Source: Pseudaquabacterium terrae (GTDB lineage: Bacteria > Pseudomonadota > Gammaproteobacteria > Burkholderiales > Burkholderiaceae_C). Taken from it: a stretch of 64,000 nt of DNA. The notes below the pieces were generated by a model. It had not been told where the DNA came from and did not search any database. It worked only from the letters and a program-made list of their open reading frames with translations. The DNA is taken from positions 1 to 64,000 of the forward strand of contig NZ_JABRWJ010000003.1 of the NCBI RefSeq assembly GCF_013266755.1, in the 5' to 3' direction. The position numbers and the translations under genes were made by a program. This document shows positions 1 through 8,588 of this stretch, piece by piece (position 1 is the first letter of the stretch; the number at the start of each line of letters is the position of its first letter).

Positions 1-44
1 TGAAGGAGGCGGCCGCGCGCTTGGCCATCGCCGCCGAAGCATGA
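1..44 (+). CDS. 3' end of an unidentified gene (partial)
   Basis: The third frame reads 13 residues, KEAAARLAIAAEA, and stops at TGA 42-44. The alanine-rich helical composition and GC-rich third positions look like the C-terminus of a real protein that begins before the window. Too little is present to name it. Confidence 0.35.
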   Translation, partial: KEAAARLAIAAEA

Positions 45-95
45 CCGATCAATAATCCGACCACGTCCTGCCTGGAGGAGTTTGGGTGTCTACAG

Positions 96-545
96 GTGGG
101 GGAATTTGAAGTGTCGATCGGGGACGTCGCGCACCTCGCGTTTCACTCGCCCGCTCCGGAAGCAGGGCACGGGTACTTGACGACTCTCATCGAAGCGGAC
201 TCGATCGACGCCGCGATCAGCGGCACACGCGATCACCTGCGACGCCTGCAGGACGAGCGCGCTCTGTTCCGGCCCGGGACCGAGATCGTTGTAGCCAGCT
301 GCGTCGAGATCCACAGGCCGTCCCGGGACGGGTTCGTCATGCAGCTCTGGGGGCTGCACAAGTCTGACTTCATCGAGGTGTCGACAACCCTGCCGGACGC
401 GGACGCGTCGCAGGCGATCGCGTTCCAGTGGTGCGAGGATGGCGCTTTGCGTGACGTGGCGGAGCCAGCGGTCCTGTTCGCGGTGTCGGAATCCGGGACG
501 GTCAACACGGCGGTCACGAACCACCCCAGAGATGGCCCCACGTAG
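96..545 (+). CDS. hypothetical protein, 149 aa
   Basis: A GTG-started frame of 149 residues with GC-rich third positions typical of real genes here. A GGAGGAG sequence at 74-80 lies about 15 bases before the GTG at 96; a second GTG at 111 would also be possible. The protein is soluble and acidic, with no signal peptide or membrane segment and no motif I recognise. A short basic stretch near residue 45 (RDHLRRLQDER) is probably helical. It sits in the mobile block, convergent with the DUF3883 gene. I give it no function. Confidence 0.5.
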   Translation: MGEFEVSIGDVAHLAFHSPAPEAGHGYLTTLIEADSIDAAISGTRDHLRRLQDERALFRPGTEIVVASCVEIHRPSRDGFVMQLWGLHKSDFIEVSTTLPDADASQAIAFQWCEDGALRDVAEPAVLFAVSESGTVNTAVTNHPRDGPT

Positions 546-825
546 CGAGGCTGGCACGGGGAGCAGCCGCGCTGAGCGTGCGCCGTACGCGCCATCGCGG
601 CGCCCTCGTTGCTGATCCACCAGGCGCTCGAGCTGCGAGCTGCGGCAGAAGCAGTAGATGCGACGGCGACCTTCAGCGCATCAGCGTCGATGCGTCCACT
701 CGGGCGCGCCGCCGTCAACCCGATGCCCATCCCTGCCCATCGCCCTATAAGAGAAATCCCGGCAGAGCGGCCCAGGACAAAACGAGGGCCTACGGCTCCT
801 CGGCCTGCTTCTAGGACCCCGGGGT

Positions 826-1833
826 TCACACATGTGTTGGAGGCACTGCGTAGCGGAACTGCAGAGGGTCCAAGTCTCGATCGTCTACGGTCCATGGCAT
901 CAGCAGCGCAGCGGTACCACCGAAGGCAACGACGCCTGAAGGCTCCGATCGAACCTCCACCCCAGACAGCACGAACAGGACCGCTTTGTCCGGATTCGCC
1001 TTCGCGTGCTGCACCTCGTTCCGGGTTAGGAAGACCGCCGAGCCGGTGCCGGTTGTGCCTTTCACTTCTACGTGCAGCTCTTCCTGGGCCCGGGTCGCGT
1101 GCAGGTCGTACGGCATCGTTCTGGACACGTCTACGACCACGTAGCCAAGCTCTTCGAAGTGACCTGTGGCCGCCCTCATGGCGCGCTGCTCGATAGCGGC
1201 TCGGAGTACGCCATCTGTCAGGTATTGCTGCCCTTCAGCACCGGGTTCCTGAGCGACAACAGCAGTTGATCGGAGCAACGGCCCGGCGAGGTCGGCGAAG
1301 GGAGCAAGTTCCGGCACTCCGAGGACGAAGTCCCTCGGCAACTTGAACCCGTACCCCTGGAGCATCCGCACCGGCCGATCAGCTACCTCGAAGGGAAGGT
1401 ACGCTGGCTTGCCGTATCGAGCTTCAACTTCGGCCCGGAGATCGATGAGCCATTGCTTGAGCGATCGAAGTCGGTCCAGCGTCAGCGGCGCCGGAAGCAA
1501 GGTGAACTGCGCGAGCGGCACGACGATGCCCGGCCGCAGGTAGGGCTGCACGCCCTTGGCGCGAGCGAACGTTCCTCGCGCGCCCCACGTGATCGGCTTC
1601 GGCCTCCAGGTGCCTGCGACCACCGAGACGGCGACGATCGCGTCGCGGGCCTTGTGGTAATGGAACACGACGTCGCCAGGCTGGGTCTCCTTGATGATGA
1701 GGTAGTGCCAGTCCGGTTCGCCCGACTCGTTGGTCTCCGGTGCTCGCAGGTCGGCACCCAGGTCGTCCCGATCTGTCAGTTCAAGCCAGTACCGCTCAGT
1801 CGGCTCCCTCTTCCACCAGCTCTTGATTTCCAT
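826..1833 (-). CDS. EVE-like/DUF3883 putative modification-dependent nuclease
   Basis: 335 residues in two parts. Residues 1-110 resemble the EVE/PUA-like fold that reads modified bases: an aromatic start (SWWKRE), then DWHYLIIKETQPGD, then a strand with HYHKARDAIVAVS. Residues 205-310 match DUF3883, a PD-(D/E)XK-type nuclease relative: E215/R217 region, D243, and E256-x-K258 in HVEVKG, followed by FLTRNEVQHAKA, the conserved tail of that family. EVE fused to DUF3883 suggests a type IV-like enzyme that cuts modified foreign DNA; this is inference from architecture. The gene is alone on the minus strand, converging with the 149-aa gene. No strong ribosome binding site precedes the ATG at 1833. 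Confidence 0.75.
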   Translation of the reverse strand: MEIKSWWKREPTERYWLELTDRDDLGADLRAPETNESGEPDWHYLIIKETQPGDVVFHYHKARDAIVAVSVVAGTWRPKPITWGARGTFARAKGVQPYLRPGIVVPLAQFTLLPAPLTLDRLRSLKQWLIDLRAEVEARYGKPAYLPFEVADRPVRMLQGYGFKLPRDFVLGVPELAPFADLAGPLLRSTAVVAQEPGAEGQQYLTDGVLRAAIEQRAMRAATGHFEELGYVVVDVSRTMPYDLHATRAQEELHVEVKGTTGTGSAVFLTRNEVQHAKANPDKAVLFVLSGVEVRSEPSGVVAFGGTAALLMPWTVDDRDLDPLQFRYAVPPTHV

Positions 1834-2264
1834 AGGGCAAAGCTACTCGTTGACGATTCTTTGAGCTCCCATTGACCTTTATCCCGAGGCCGGGGGCGCA
1901 TACATCACCGGGCCACCGATTGACGATTTTGGACGACATCGCTCGTCCGGGACGCGATCAACGATCGCCGCGAACTTCTCGCCACAGGTCAGGTGATCGC
2001 TTCGTCCCTGGTCGCACTGGCCCTCGTGCCCATCCTTCCGACTGGTGATGGTGGTTGCGGTGCTACCACCCTCGCGCTGCTACCGCCCTCGATCTCCATC
2101 GGCAATTGCTTATATAAAGGACGCGTATGGTAGTTAATAGGCGCTGCCCCTTGCCGGAGCCGCGAATCCTTAGTCATCAATGACTTACGCACGCTCCTCG
2201 GTGGCTCGTCTGCCCGAATTTCTGTCGTGGGCAGCGGCAGCGCCTCGCCGGACGGCGAGCGCGG
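1834..2264. other. 431-bp gap without a supported gene
   Basis: No frame here has a credible start or codon pattern. It contains an imperfect 14-bp direct repeat (2061-2074 and 2078-2091, one mismatch), an AT-rich patch around 2105-2135 that could hold a promoter, and a small palindrome with 6-bp arms (2172-2185). It separates the DUF3883 gene from the replication-like gene. Confidence 0.5.
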
Positions 2265-3146
2265 CTAGCTCATGCGACGTGTCAGCCCACGTAGAGCGTT
2301 GCGCGCCTTTTCGTTCAGCTCCCGATCCGCCATGAGCTCTGGGTCGAACTTGCGCCGCCCGAACTTCCCAGGCAGCCCCCGGGTCGGCTTGATGGCCCGC
2401 GCGAACGAGGTCATCCGGTGCTCGACAGCAGGAAGGTCCTTGGGAAGGCGGAAGCGGAAGCCAAGCTTGGTGAGCGTCTCGAACTTGAACCCTCGGGCTT
2501 CCTCGATGGTACTGAAGGGCAGCCCCCCATCCATGGCACGCAGCGTGACTTCCATTCGTGCACGCCATTCGGAAGGCCGAAGCTTCAGGTCGCCCCCCTT
2601 GTCCGTGGTCTTCAGGTAGTAGCGTTGGCCCACAGGTTCGTCATCGTCGCCCACATAGAGGGTACCGCCCTCCTTGAGGAGCCTGTTTACCTCCGGTGCA
2701 AACTTGTGTTCAGCGCCAATCGGCCAGCGCCTCGTCGCCGGGTCGCTCTTGTCGTACTGCGGCTGCAACCGCTTGTTGTGACTGGGATGGTGTGTGGTGT
2801 ACCGGAAGAAGTCGTGCGTCAGCTGGCCCAGCCGCTCCCGGTTGCCGACCCCGTCGAACGCATCGAAGGCGACTTCCATCTCGGCGACCTGCGGCTCTCG
2901 CGCAAGGCCGTAGGTTGCCGAGATCTTGTCCAGGCTCGCCTGAACCTCGGACCAGGACTTCGGGCAGTTGTACGTCATGAGGAACTTCGTGGCTGCCCCA
3001 CCCGGTCCCTTGTCCTTTGGATCGGCGTATTGCGCTCCGACGTGCTCCTGCAGGGTCCACCCCTGAGTCGTACGAGGAAGCTCGACGTTCACGCGCAGGA
3101 AGTCGACGACGCAGCTGAACCTCAGCCCGTCAAATCTGGCGGTCAT
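2265..3146 (-). CDS. possible rolling-circle replication initiation protein
   Basis: 293 residues from ATG 3146 (MTARFDG). The open frame continues upstream to 3350, but that part is arginine-rich and unlike protein. Several stretches follow the pattern of Rep_trans/phage replication-initiation proteins: VAEMEVAFDAFD near residue 95, TLYVGDDDEPVGQRYYLKT near 170, then EWRARMEVTLR. In that family a glutamate-rich strand is followed by a catalytic tyrosine and a basic strand. I cannot place a clear HUH metal site, so the identification is weak. The gene follows the resolvase by 130 bp on the same strand, as expected for a small plasmid-derived or integrative-element module. Confidence 0.45.
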   Translation of the reverse strand: MTARFDGLRFSCVVDFLRVNVELPRTTQGWTLQEHVGAQYADPKDKGPGGAATKFLMTYNCPKSWSEVQASLDKISATYGLAREPQVAEMEVAFDAFDGVGNRERLGQLTHDFFRYTTHHPSHNKRLQPQYDKSDPATRRWPIGAEHKFAPEVNRLLKEGGTLYVGDDDEPVGQRYYLKTTDKGGDLKLRPSEWRARMEVTLRAMDGGLPFSTIEEARGFKFETLTKLGFRFRLPKDLPAVEHRMTSFARAIKPTRGLPGKFGRRKFDPELMADRELNEKARNALRGLTRRMS

Positions 3147-3276
3147 GGATCGGTGTCTCCGGGGGTGTCCAGCGGCCTGCGAGGGCTGAGCCTGCAGCGC
3201 CGATGTAGTGGCTTGGGCGCGAGTGCGCCCTTCTCGGCCCAGTATAGCCAGCGCCCTCTGGCGATCCCCCCGCGCC

Positions 3277-3843
3277 TCAGCTCTCTCTGATGGCAATGAT
3301 CGTGGCGCGTGAAACAGCGTACTGCCGAGCCGTGGCCGCGACCGTTGCACCTGCGGCCAAGGCGGCGCGGATCTCTTGATGCTGCTGCGGACTCGTCTTT
3401 CTGGGACGTCCTAGTCGCTTGCCTTCAGCCTTCGCCCTGGCAAGTCCAGCCTGAGTGCGTTCGACCAGTAGGTCGCGCTCCATCTCGGCCACCGCCGAGA
3501 GCATCGCCAGCATCAGCTTCCCGGCGGGCGCCGTGAGATCTTGACCGCTGAGGGCGAGTACCACGGTCTTGATGCTCCGGTCTGCCAAGCCCCGGACCAC
3601 CTGCATGATGTCGATCGCATCCCTGCCCAGTCGATCGAGCTTCGCGACGACCAGCGTCTCGCCGTCCCGGATCTTGTCGAGCATCGCCGCGAACTGTGGT
3701 CGCTGCGCTGCGGGCACCTTGCCCGACACACCGCGATCCTCGAACCAGTAGTCGACTTGGTGGCCCGCCTGCTCGATCTCGATTCGCTGGTTCTCCGTGT
3801 GCTGCTGGTCCGTGCTGACCCTGCCGTACCCGAACGTAGCCAT
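3277..3843 (-). CDS. serine recombinase, Tn3-type resolvase/invertase family
   Basis: 188 residues. The N-terminal catalytic domain starts MATFGYGRVSTDQQ with nucleophile Ser10 and the conserved Arg8. KLDRLGRDAIDIMQ and the AEMERDLLVERTQAG long helix follow, then GRPRK and a C-terminal helix-turn-helix (ATARQYAVSRATIIAI). Length and order match small resolvases and invertases. ATG 3843 is chosen over the in-frame TTG at 3846 because AGGAGG (3852-3857) is spaced 8 bases before it. It probably resolves or inverts DNA at a res site in the 160-bp gap to the divergent gene at 4007, but I could not define subsites. It marks the region as mobile. Confidence 0.93.
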   Translation of the reverse strand: MATFGYGRVSTDQQHTENQRIEIEQAGHQVDYWFEDRGVSGKVPAAQRPQFAAMLDKIRDGETLVVAKLDRLGRDAIDIMQVVRGLADRSIKTVVLALSGQDLTAPAGKLMLAMLSAVAEMERDLLVERTQAGLARAKAEGKRLGRPRKTSPQQHQEIRAALAAGATVAATARQYAVSRATIIAIRES

Positions 3844-4006
3844 CAACCGCTCCTCCTGTTGGAAAACGCTGTCAGCCTAGCGGAATCGTCGGAAATGCGG
3901 AAGGCTATTTTTCTAACATCCGAGGCGCGGAGCCGCGCATGCGTCAGAAACCGGTCGGTTCTCAACAGCCAGTAGAGTACCGTTACCGATTGAAGCGCGA
4001 GCAGAC

Positions 4007-7000
4007 ATGACCCTTCTAGTTTTGCACCTGAGCGACATTCACATCCTGCACCAGACTGACCGCATTCTGAAGCGACCTCAGCAAACCGCGGCTGCGACCT
4101 TTCAGCATCTTCCTGATGCGTCTTGCGTGGCGGTCGTGATAAGTGGCGACATCGCGCAAGCCGGCAGCAAAGCGGAATACAAACTTGCCGAGCAGTTCAT
4201 ACTAGAAGTTGTACGAGCCATTCGGACTGAGAAGCGCCTCCCTGTTCACGTAATATTGGCACCAGGAAATCATGACTGCGATTTCACCGGTGAGCAAGAT
4301 GCAAGGCTCGCAGTTATCGACAATATTCCAAAGAAGTCCGGCAATATACCCATCACCTATGTGCGGACCGCGACAAAAGTCCAACGGGAATTCTTCGCGC
4401 TAAAGCGCAAACTGGAGAATAAGGACATCCTATCCTTTGATAACCAGCTCTGGTGGACTTATACCTTCAATGTCGACGAGCTGAAAGTATCGATCGACGT
4501 GCTAAACGCTTCCTGGATGTCGACGAAACATGAACAACAAGGGAACCTACTCTTCCCTTATGAGCAGTTCAAGGATATCGACGCCAACTGCGATCTAAGA
4601 ATCGGAGTGCTGCACCATCCTCTTAACTGGTACAGCCAAAACAACTACTTAGCCTTCCGTTCATTCCTGCATCGCCTGGAAGATCTGATCGTTACGGGTC
4701 ACGAACACAAGAGCGCCAGCCGCCTGATCGATGACAAGGAAGACGGAGAGTGTTTGTATATCGAAGGGGCCTGCCTTCAATCCCGCAGCTCAGCGGAGTC
4801 AGCATTCAACATCGCCATCATCGATCTGAAGCTCAGGAGATTCAAGACCGAGCGGTACGCCTGGACGACAAACAGGTATACGTCGACGGCAGACGGATCG
4901 AAGGACTGGGCAGACTACCGGCCGCTGCCGAAACGCAACCCAGCGGAACTGTCGCTGAGCGACGCGTTTACGACTGAACTACATGATCCTGGTGCAACGC
5001 TAAAGCACCCATCGGGGCGGCCATTGATACTGCAGGACTTCTACGTCTTTCCCGATTTCGACGAAGAGGCGAAGGCGACCGCGGGCGGAGAAGCCAAGAC
5101 CACCCAGAAAATCAATTCCTCGACCCTGCTGAAAGTGTCGGACCTCGATACAGACATACTGATTCAGGGCGACGACGAAGCAGGCAAGACTCGGCTGCTC
5201 TACCGATTGATGGAGGCGTACCATCAATCTGGCCGGCTACCCCTCTTGTTCAGAGGCGAGAAAGTCAAACCCAGTCACGCGTCAGATGTTGCCCCACTTG
5301 TAAAGAGCGCCGTCTGCGAACAATACGGCGAGATTAATCTCGCCGCCTATCTTCAAGCGCCAAACGACCGGAAGGTCTTTCTCTTTGATGATTTCGATCG
5401 CGTCAATCTCAACGCCGAACGAAAGAATAAGTTCCTGCTAGGATTAAGGTTGCGCTGCTCCAGGATAATCACGACGGTCGGAGAAAACTTCGCGGTCAGA
5501 GAACTGTTCGGCGGAGGCGATCTTTTGGAAGCGCAAGCGTATAAGTTCTACAAACTGCTTCCGCTAGGTCACGCCCGTAGGCATGAGCTGATCAAGAAGT
5601 GGATTCGCATTGGTGGTGTCGAATCGACTGATCACAATGAGTTTCTTAGAGCCTGCGACGAAGCTGAGCAACTGATAGAGAGTACAAAGTTGCAGTATGT
5701 CGCAACGACCGTTCCTATCTTTGTGCTGTCTCTTCTCCAGGCTAACTCTTCTGGTGTAGCAGCCGAGGCGCACAACTCCGCATTCGCCCACTACTATTAC
5801 TTTCTCATCATTGGGGCGTTGGACTCTGCTCAAGTGCCAAAATCTGATTTTGGACTAATTCTGTCAGTCTGCAATCACCTTAGTTGGTTTATCAAAAAGT
5901 TTGGGCACGATCAGCAGTCGATCACAGTTGCCGAGTTTAGGAAGTTCGTGAAGAAGTATTCCGCAGAATGGTCAACGATTAGCGAAAAGGATATACTGCA
6001 AATACTACTTCGCTCCAGATTGATGACGCAAGACGGCGAAACGATAGCATTCACTTACCCTTACACGTACTACTACTTCCTTGGAAAGTACGCAGCAATC
6101 GCCATAAAAGACCAAGACGTCATTGACTACATTCAGTACTGTCTGAAAAATCTTTACGCGCGAGAATGCGCAAATGCCCTGCTCTTTCTCGCACATCACA
6201 CAGGCGATAGTACAATATTGACCCAGTTGGTCAGTGCTGTTAACGGTCATTTCCAGAAGGTTGCTCCCTTATCGCTCACAAAGGCCGACGTCGGCAATAT
6301 ATCTGATCTATTGGCCCAAGCCCCCCAGATAACCTATCAGGAGCGCAAACCGGATCAGTTTAGGCAAACACGAGCCGAGGCGCGCGATCGATATGACAAC
6401 ACCGACGGACTGGAAAGCAAGCCCGTTGAAGGCGAGCGGGATACCTTTCACGACATCATTAGCCTTTTGAAAGCCATCGAGATGACAGGCATTCTACTTA
6501 CGCATCAATTCTCAAATTACTCCCGCGGAGTAAAGAACGAATCCATTCGAGCGATATTTGACAGCTCTATGAGGGCTGTGCAGGATCTTTTCAATCACTT
6601 CCGAGACTCCGCGGATCTCGTCGACACGATAATCGCTAGAGTTCAATCCAAGACAAAGGACGTTAATGCCGAAGAAGCCGAGAAGATCATTCGAAACGGC
6701 ATAGCGTTCTTACTGCGAATGATGACAACTTCGTTCGTCATGAAGGCTGGCTCAGCGGTAAAGTCATTGGATCTCGTGGACAACGTCCAATCTGTGGTAG
6801 AAGACAATCCAACCCCGGCTTACCGACTTATTAAGCTCGGGCAGGAATTGCAGCGCCCCGGTCGGCTTCCCCGAATCGAAATCAGTCGCCTAATGCGCGA
6901 GGAAGCAGGTAACCCAGCAGTGATGGGTGTTTTGCAGTTGCTGATCCTCTTCCGGCTATACATGTACGAAACTTCGTACGACGATAAGGATTGGGCCATC

Positions 7001-7088
7001 TCACTCTTCCATTTGGGGGGGGCAGCGTACGCGCGTCGAGGTCGGCCGCACGAACAAATACCCAGTTGCCAAGCGCCTAGTTCGCTGA
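4007..7088 (+). CDS. calcineurin-like phosphoesterase fused to a P-loop NTPase (candidate defence protein), frameshifted near its end
   Basis: About 1,027 residues if one base of a G8 run at 7015-7022 is removed; the frame then closes KRLVR-stop at 7086-7088. As written, it instead runs on through a spacer into the next gene. Residues 1-290 are a metallophosphoesterase with every metal motif: D10-x-H12, GDI (47-49), GNHD (87-90), HH (203-204), GHEH (231-234). Residues 380-560 are a STAND-like NTPase: Walker A GDDEAGKT (388-395), Walker B FLFDD (458-462). The remaining 450 residues are helical with no known repeat. A nuclease or phosphodiesterase effector before an NTPase and a helical sensor is the layout of Avs-like antiviral proteins; that role is inferred. 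Codon use is clearly AT-richer than in the neighbours, a sign of transfer. Confidence 0.8.
7015..7022 (+). repeat. run of eight G at a frame break
   Basis: With eight G the phosphoesterase-NTPase frame continues as GAAYARRGRP and reads through non-coding DNA. With seven G it continues QRTRVEVGRTNKYPV and stops 22 codons later. The seven-G reading looks more like protein. This is either a base-calling or assembly insertion or a real slippage site. Confidence 0.7.
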
Positions 7089-7273
7089 GGGAACGATGCA
7101 CGTCGCCGGTTGCACCAACTGAATGCGCAGCTCCGGGTGCACAATCCAGTAACCCAATCTCTGACCTTGGGACACCGCTGCAAACCAGGCGAATCAATGG
7201 CTTAGCTGGCAGATGGTGGAGACGAGCGATCCTCCTCGTCTCTATCAATAATCCTGGCCGTGCAGCCATCGCG

Positions 7274-8395
7274 ATGCCGGACAACAAGAAGCACCACTTC
7301 GTCCCGAGGTTCTACCTGCGGCGCTTTTCGGCGAACGGGACGAGCATCAACCTCTTCAACATCCCGGGGCAGAAGGACATCCTCAACGCCAAGCTGAAAA
7401 CGCAGTGCTACCGCGACTACTTCTACGGCAAGGAGTCCGAGACCGAGAAGGCGCTTTCAGTCGCTGAAGGCAAGGTCGCGGAGTACATCGAGCGCATCCA
7501 CGCTGAGCGGGCGCTAGCGGCGCGCTTCTCCGAGGAGCACCTTACCCTTTGCTTCCACGTCGTCACGCAGGCGTACCGCACGCAGCACGCCGCCGACACG
7601 CTCAACGAGATGACGGACGGGTTCTGGAAGCAGGTGCTCAAGGATGACCCGCGCGTCCCGCCAGGCAGCATGGATAAGGTGCTCATTGGGTTCGACGAGG
7701 CGGTGCGCTTGTCCCTCGGCATCGCTGCAGAGCACTTTCCCGTCATCATGGACCTCGACTGGCGCCTTTTGGTCGCTGGGCCCGGAAGCGAGTTCATCGC
7801 GTCAGACACGCCCGTCGTCAGCGCCAATCAGCTCATGAGCTTCGTCAAGTTCGGCAGCACCACCGGGTTGAGCTGGAAGGGGCTGCAGATGTTCCTTCCT
7901 TTGTCGCCCACGCTGTTGTTGTTCCTGTTCGACAAGGACTCCTACGTCGTGGGCGATCACGGCGAGCAGGTGATCGAGGTAGCTCAACCTGGAGATGTGG
8001 ACAAACTCAACGTGCTGCAGGCGGCGAGCGCCGCCGAGAACGTGTACTACCTCTCGACTGCAGCGAGGGTCGACGGCGTCGTACGGGCGGCGATGCGTTT
8101 CCGTCGACCACAGAAGGCGAAGACCAGCGCGGGGCCGATGGAGGAGACAGCCAAGGGCTTCAGCCAGGTCATCGCAACGTCGATCACTGAGCCGAAGACC
8201 GACCTTGAACTGTCCTTCATTCGGTTGCGCAAGAGCGCCACCAGGTGGCGAGATGTCACGGCCCGCGAGCAGGTGCAGCGCGGGATCTACGTGCGCAATG
8301 AAATGCTCTACCTGCGACACAAGGAGCACATCGAGCTGGTCAGGCAGGGGCGCGCTCGTTCGGAGGACCTCGTCTTCTACCTCTACAACAACTGA
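7274..8395 (+). CDS. DUF4238 domain protein
   Basis: 373 residues from ATG 7274. The start carries the DUF4238 signature: MPDNKKHHFVPRFYLRRFS, with paired histidines 7-8 and an aromatic-arginine strand. The frame is open upstream only because of the G8 run in the previous gene. The 185-bp spacer (7089-7273) has no protein-like content and holds a hairpin (arms 7219-7226 and 7235-7242). GC-rich codons contrast with the AT-richer gene before it, so the two may have different origins. DUF4238 proteins are common in accessory islands and their function is unknown. A role together with the preceding gene is possible but unsupported. Confidence 0.85.
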   Translation: MPDNKKHHFVPRFYLRRFSANGTSINLFNIPGQKDILNAKLKTQCYRDYFYGKESETEKALSVAEGKVAEYIERIHAERALAARFSEEHLTLCFHVVTQAYRTQHAADTLNEMTDGFWKQVLKDDPRVPPGSMDKVLIGFDEAVRLSLGIAAEHFPVIMDLDWRLLVAGPGSEFIASDTPVVSANQLMSFVKFGSTTGLSWKGLQMFLPLSPTLLLFLFDKDSYVVGDHGEQVIEVAQPGDVDKLNVLQAASAAENVYYLSTAARVDGVVRAAMRFRRPQKAKTSAGPMEETAKGFSQVIATSITEPKTDLELSFIRLRKSATRWRDVTAREQVQRGIYVRNEMLYLRHKEHIELVRQGRARSEDLVFYLYNN

Positions 8396-8516
8396 ACCCG
8401 GGCCGCAGACGGAGGAACGAGACTGCTACGATCCAGTGCTACGATTTGTCGCTCAAGAACGCCCTTTAGCCCCGGCTACGGGGGTGCGATCGGGGTGCTG
8501 CAAATGTGGGTCGTAA

Positions 8517-8533
8517 TCCCTTCACCCGCTCCA
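8517..8533 (+). other. 3' end of tRNA-Gly(UCC): attachment-site remnant
   Basis: TCCCTTCACCCGCTCCA is the last 17 bases of bacterial tRNA-Gly(UCC), including the acceptor strand and CCA. The upstream sequence does not fold as a tRNA, so this is only the 3' end. Tyrosine-integrase elements leave such a copy at one edge. It falls exactly where accessory genes give way to backbone genes. The intact tRNA and the integrase would lie left of the window. Confidence 0.65.
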
Positions 8534-8542
8534 GGAATGTCG

Positions 8543-8562
8543 AGGGCCCCGAACGGGGCCCT
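8543..8562. terminator. strong GC hairpin, possible terminator
   Basis: AGGGCCCC-GAAC-GGGGCCCT is a perfect 8-bp stem with a four-base loop, 10 bases after the tRNA 3' end and 26 bases beyond the stop of the convergent dacB. The following T stretch is short on both strands, so efficiency is uncertain. Confidence 0.55.
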
Positions 8563-8588
8563 TCGCATGTCCGGTCGAGCTTCGCGCG

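Noticed and set aside
4007-8395. Single open frame of 1,462 residues
   Set aside because: It joins two unrelated genes through a non-protein spacer because of a G8 run; codon use and domain content change at the junction.
8440-8533. Functional tRNA-Gly gene
   Set aside because: Only the 3' 17 bases match; upstream bases do not form the D, anticodon or acceptor 5' arms.
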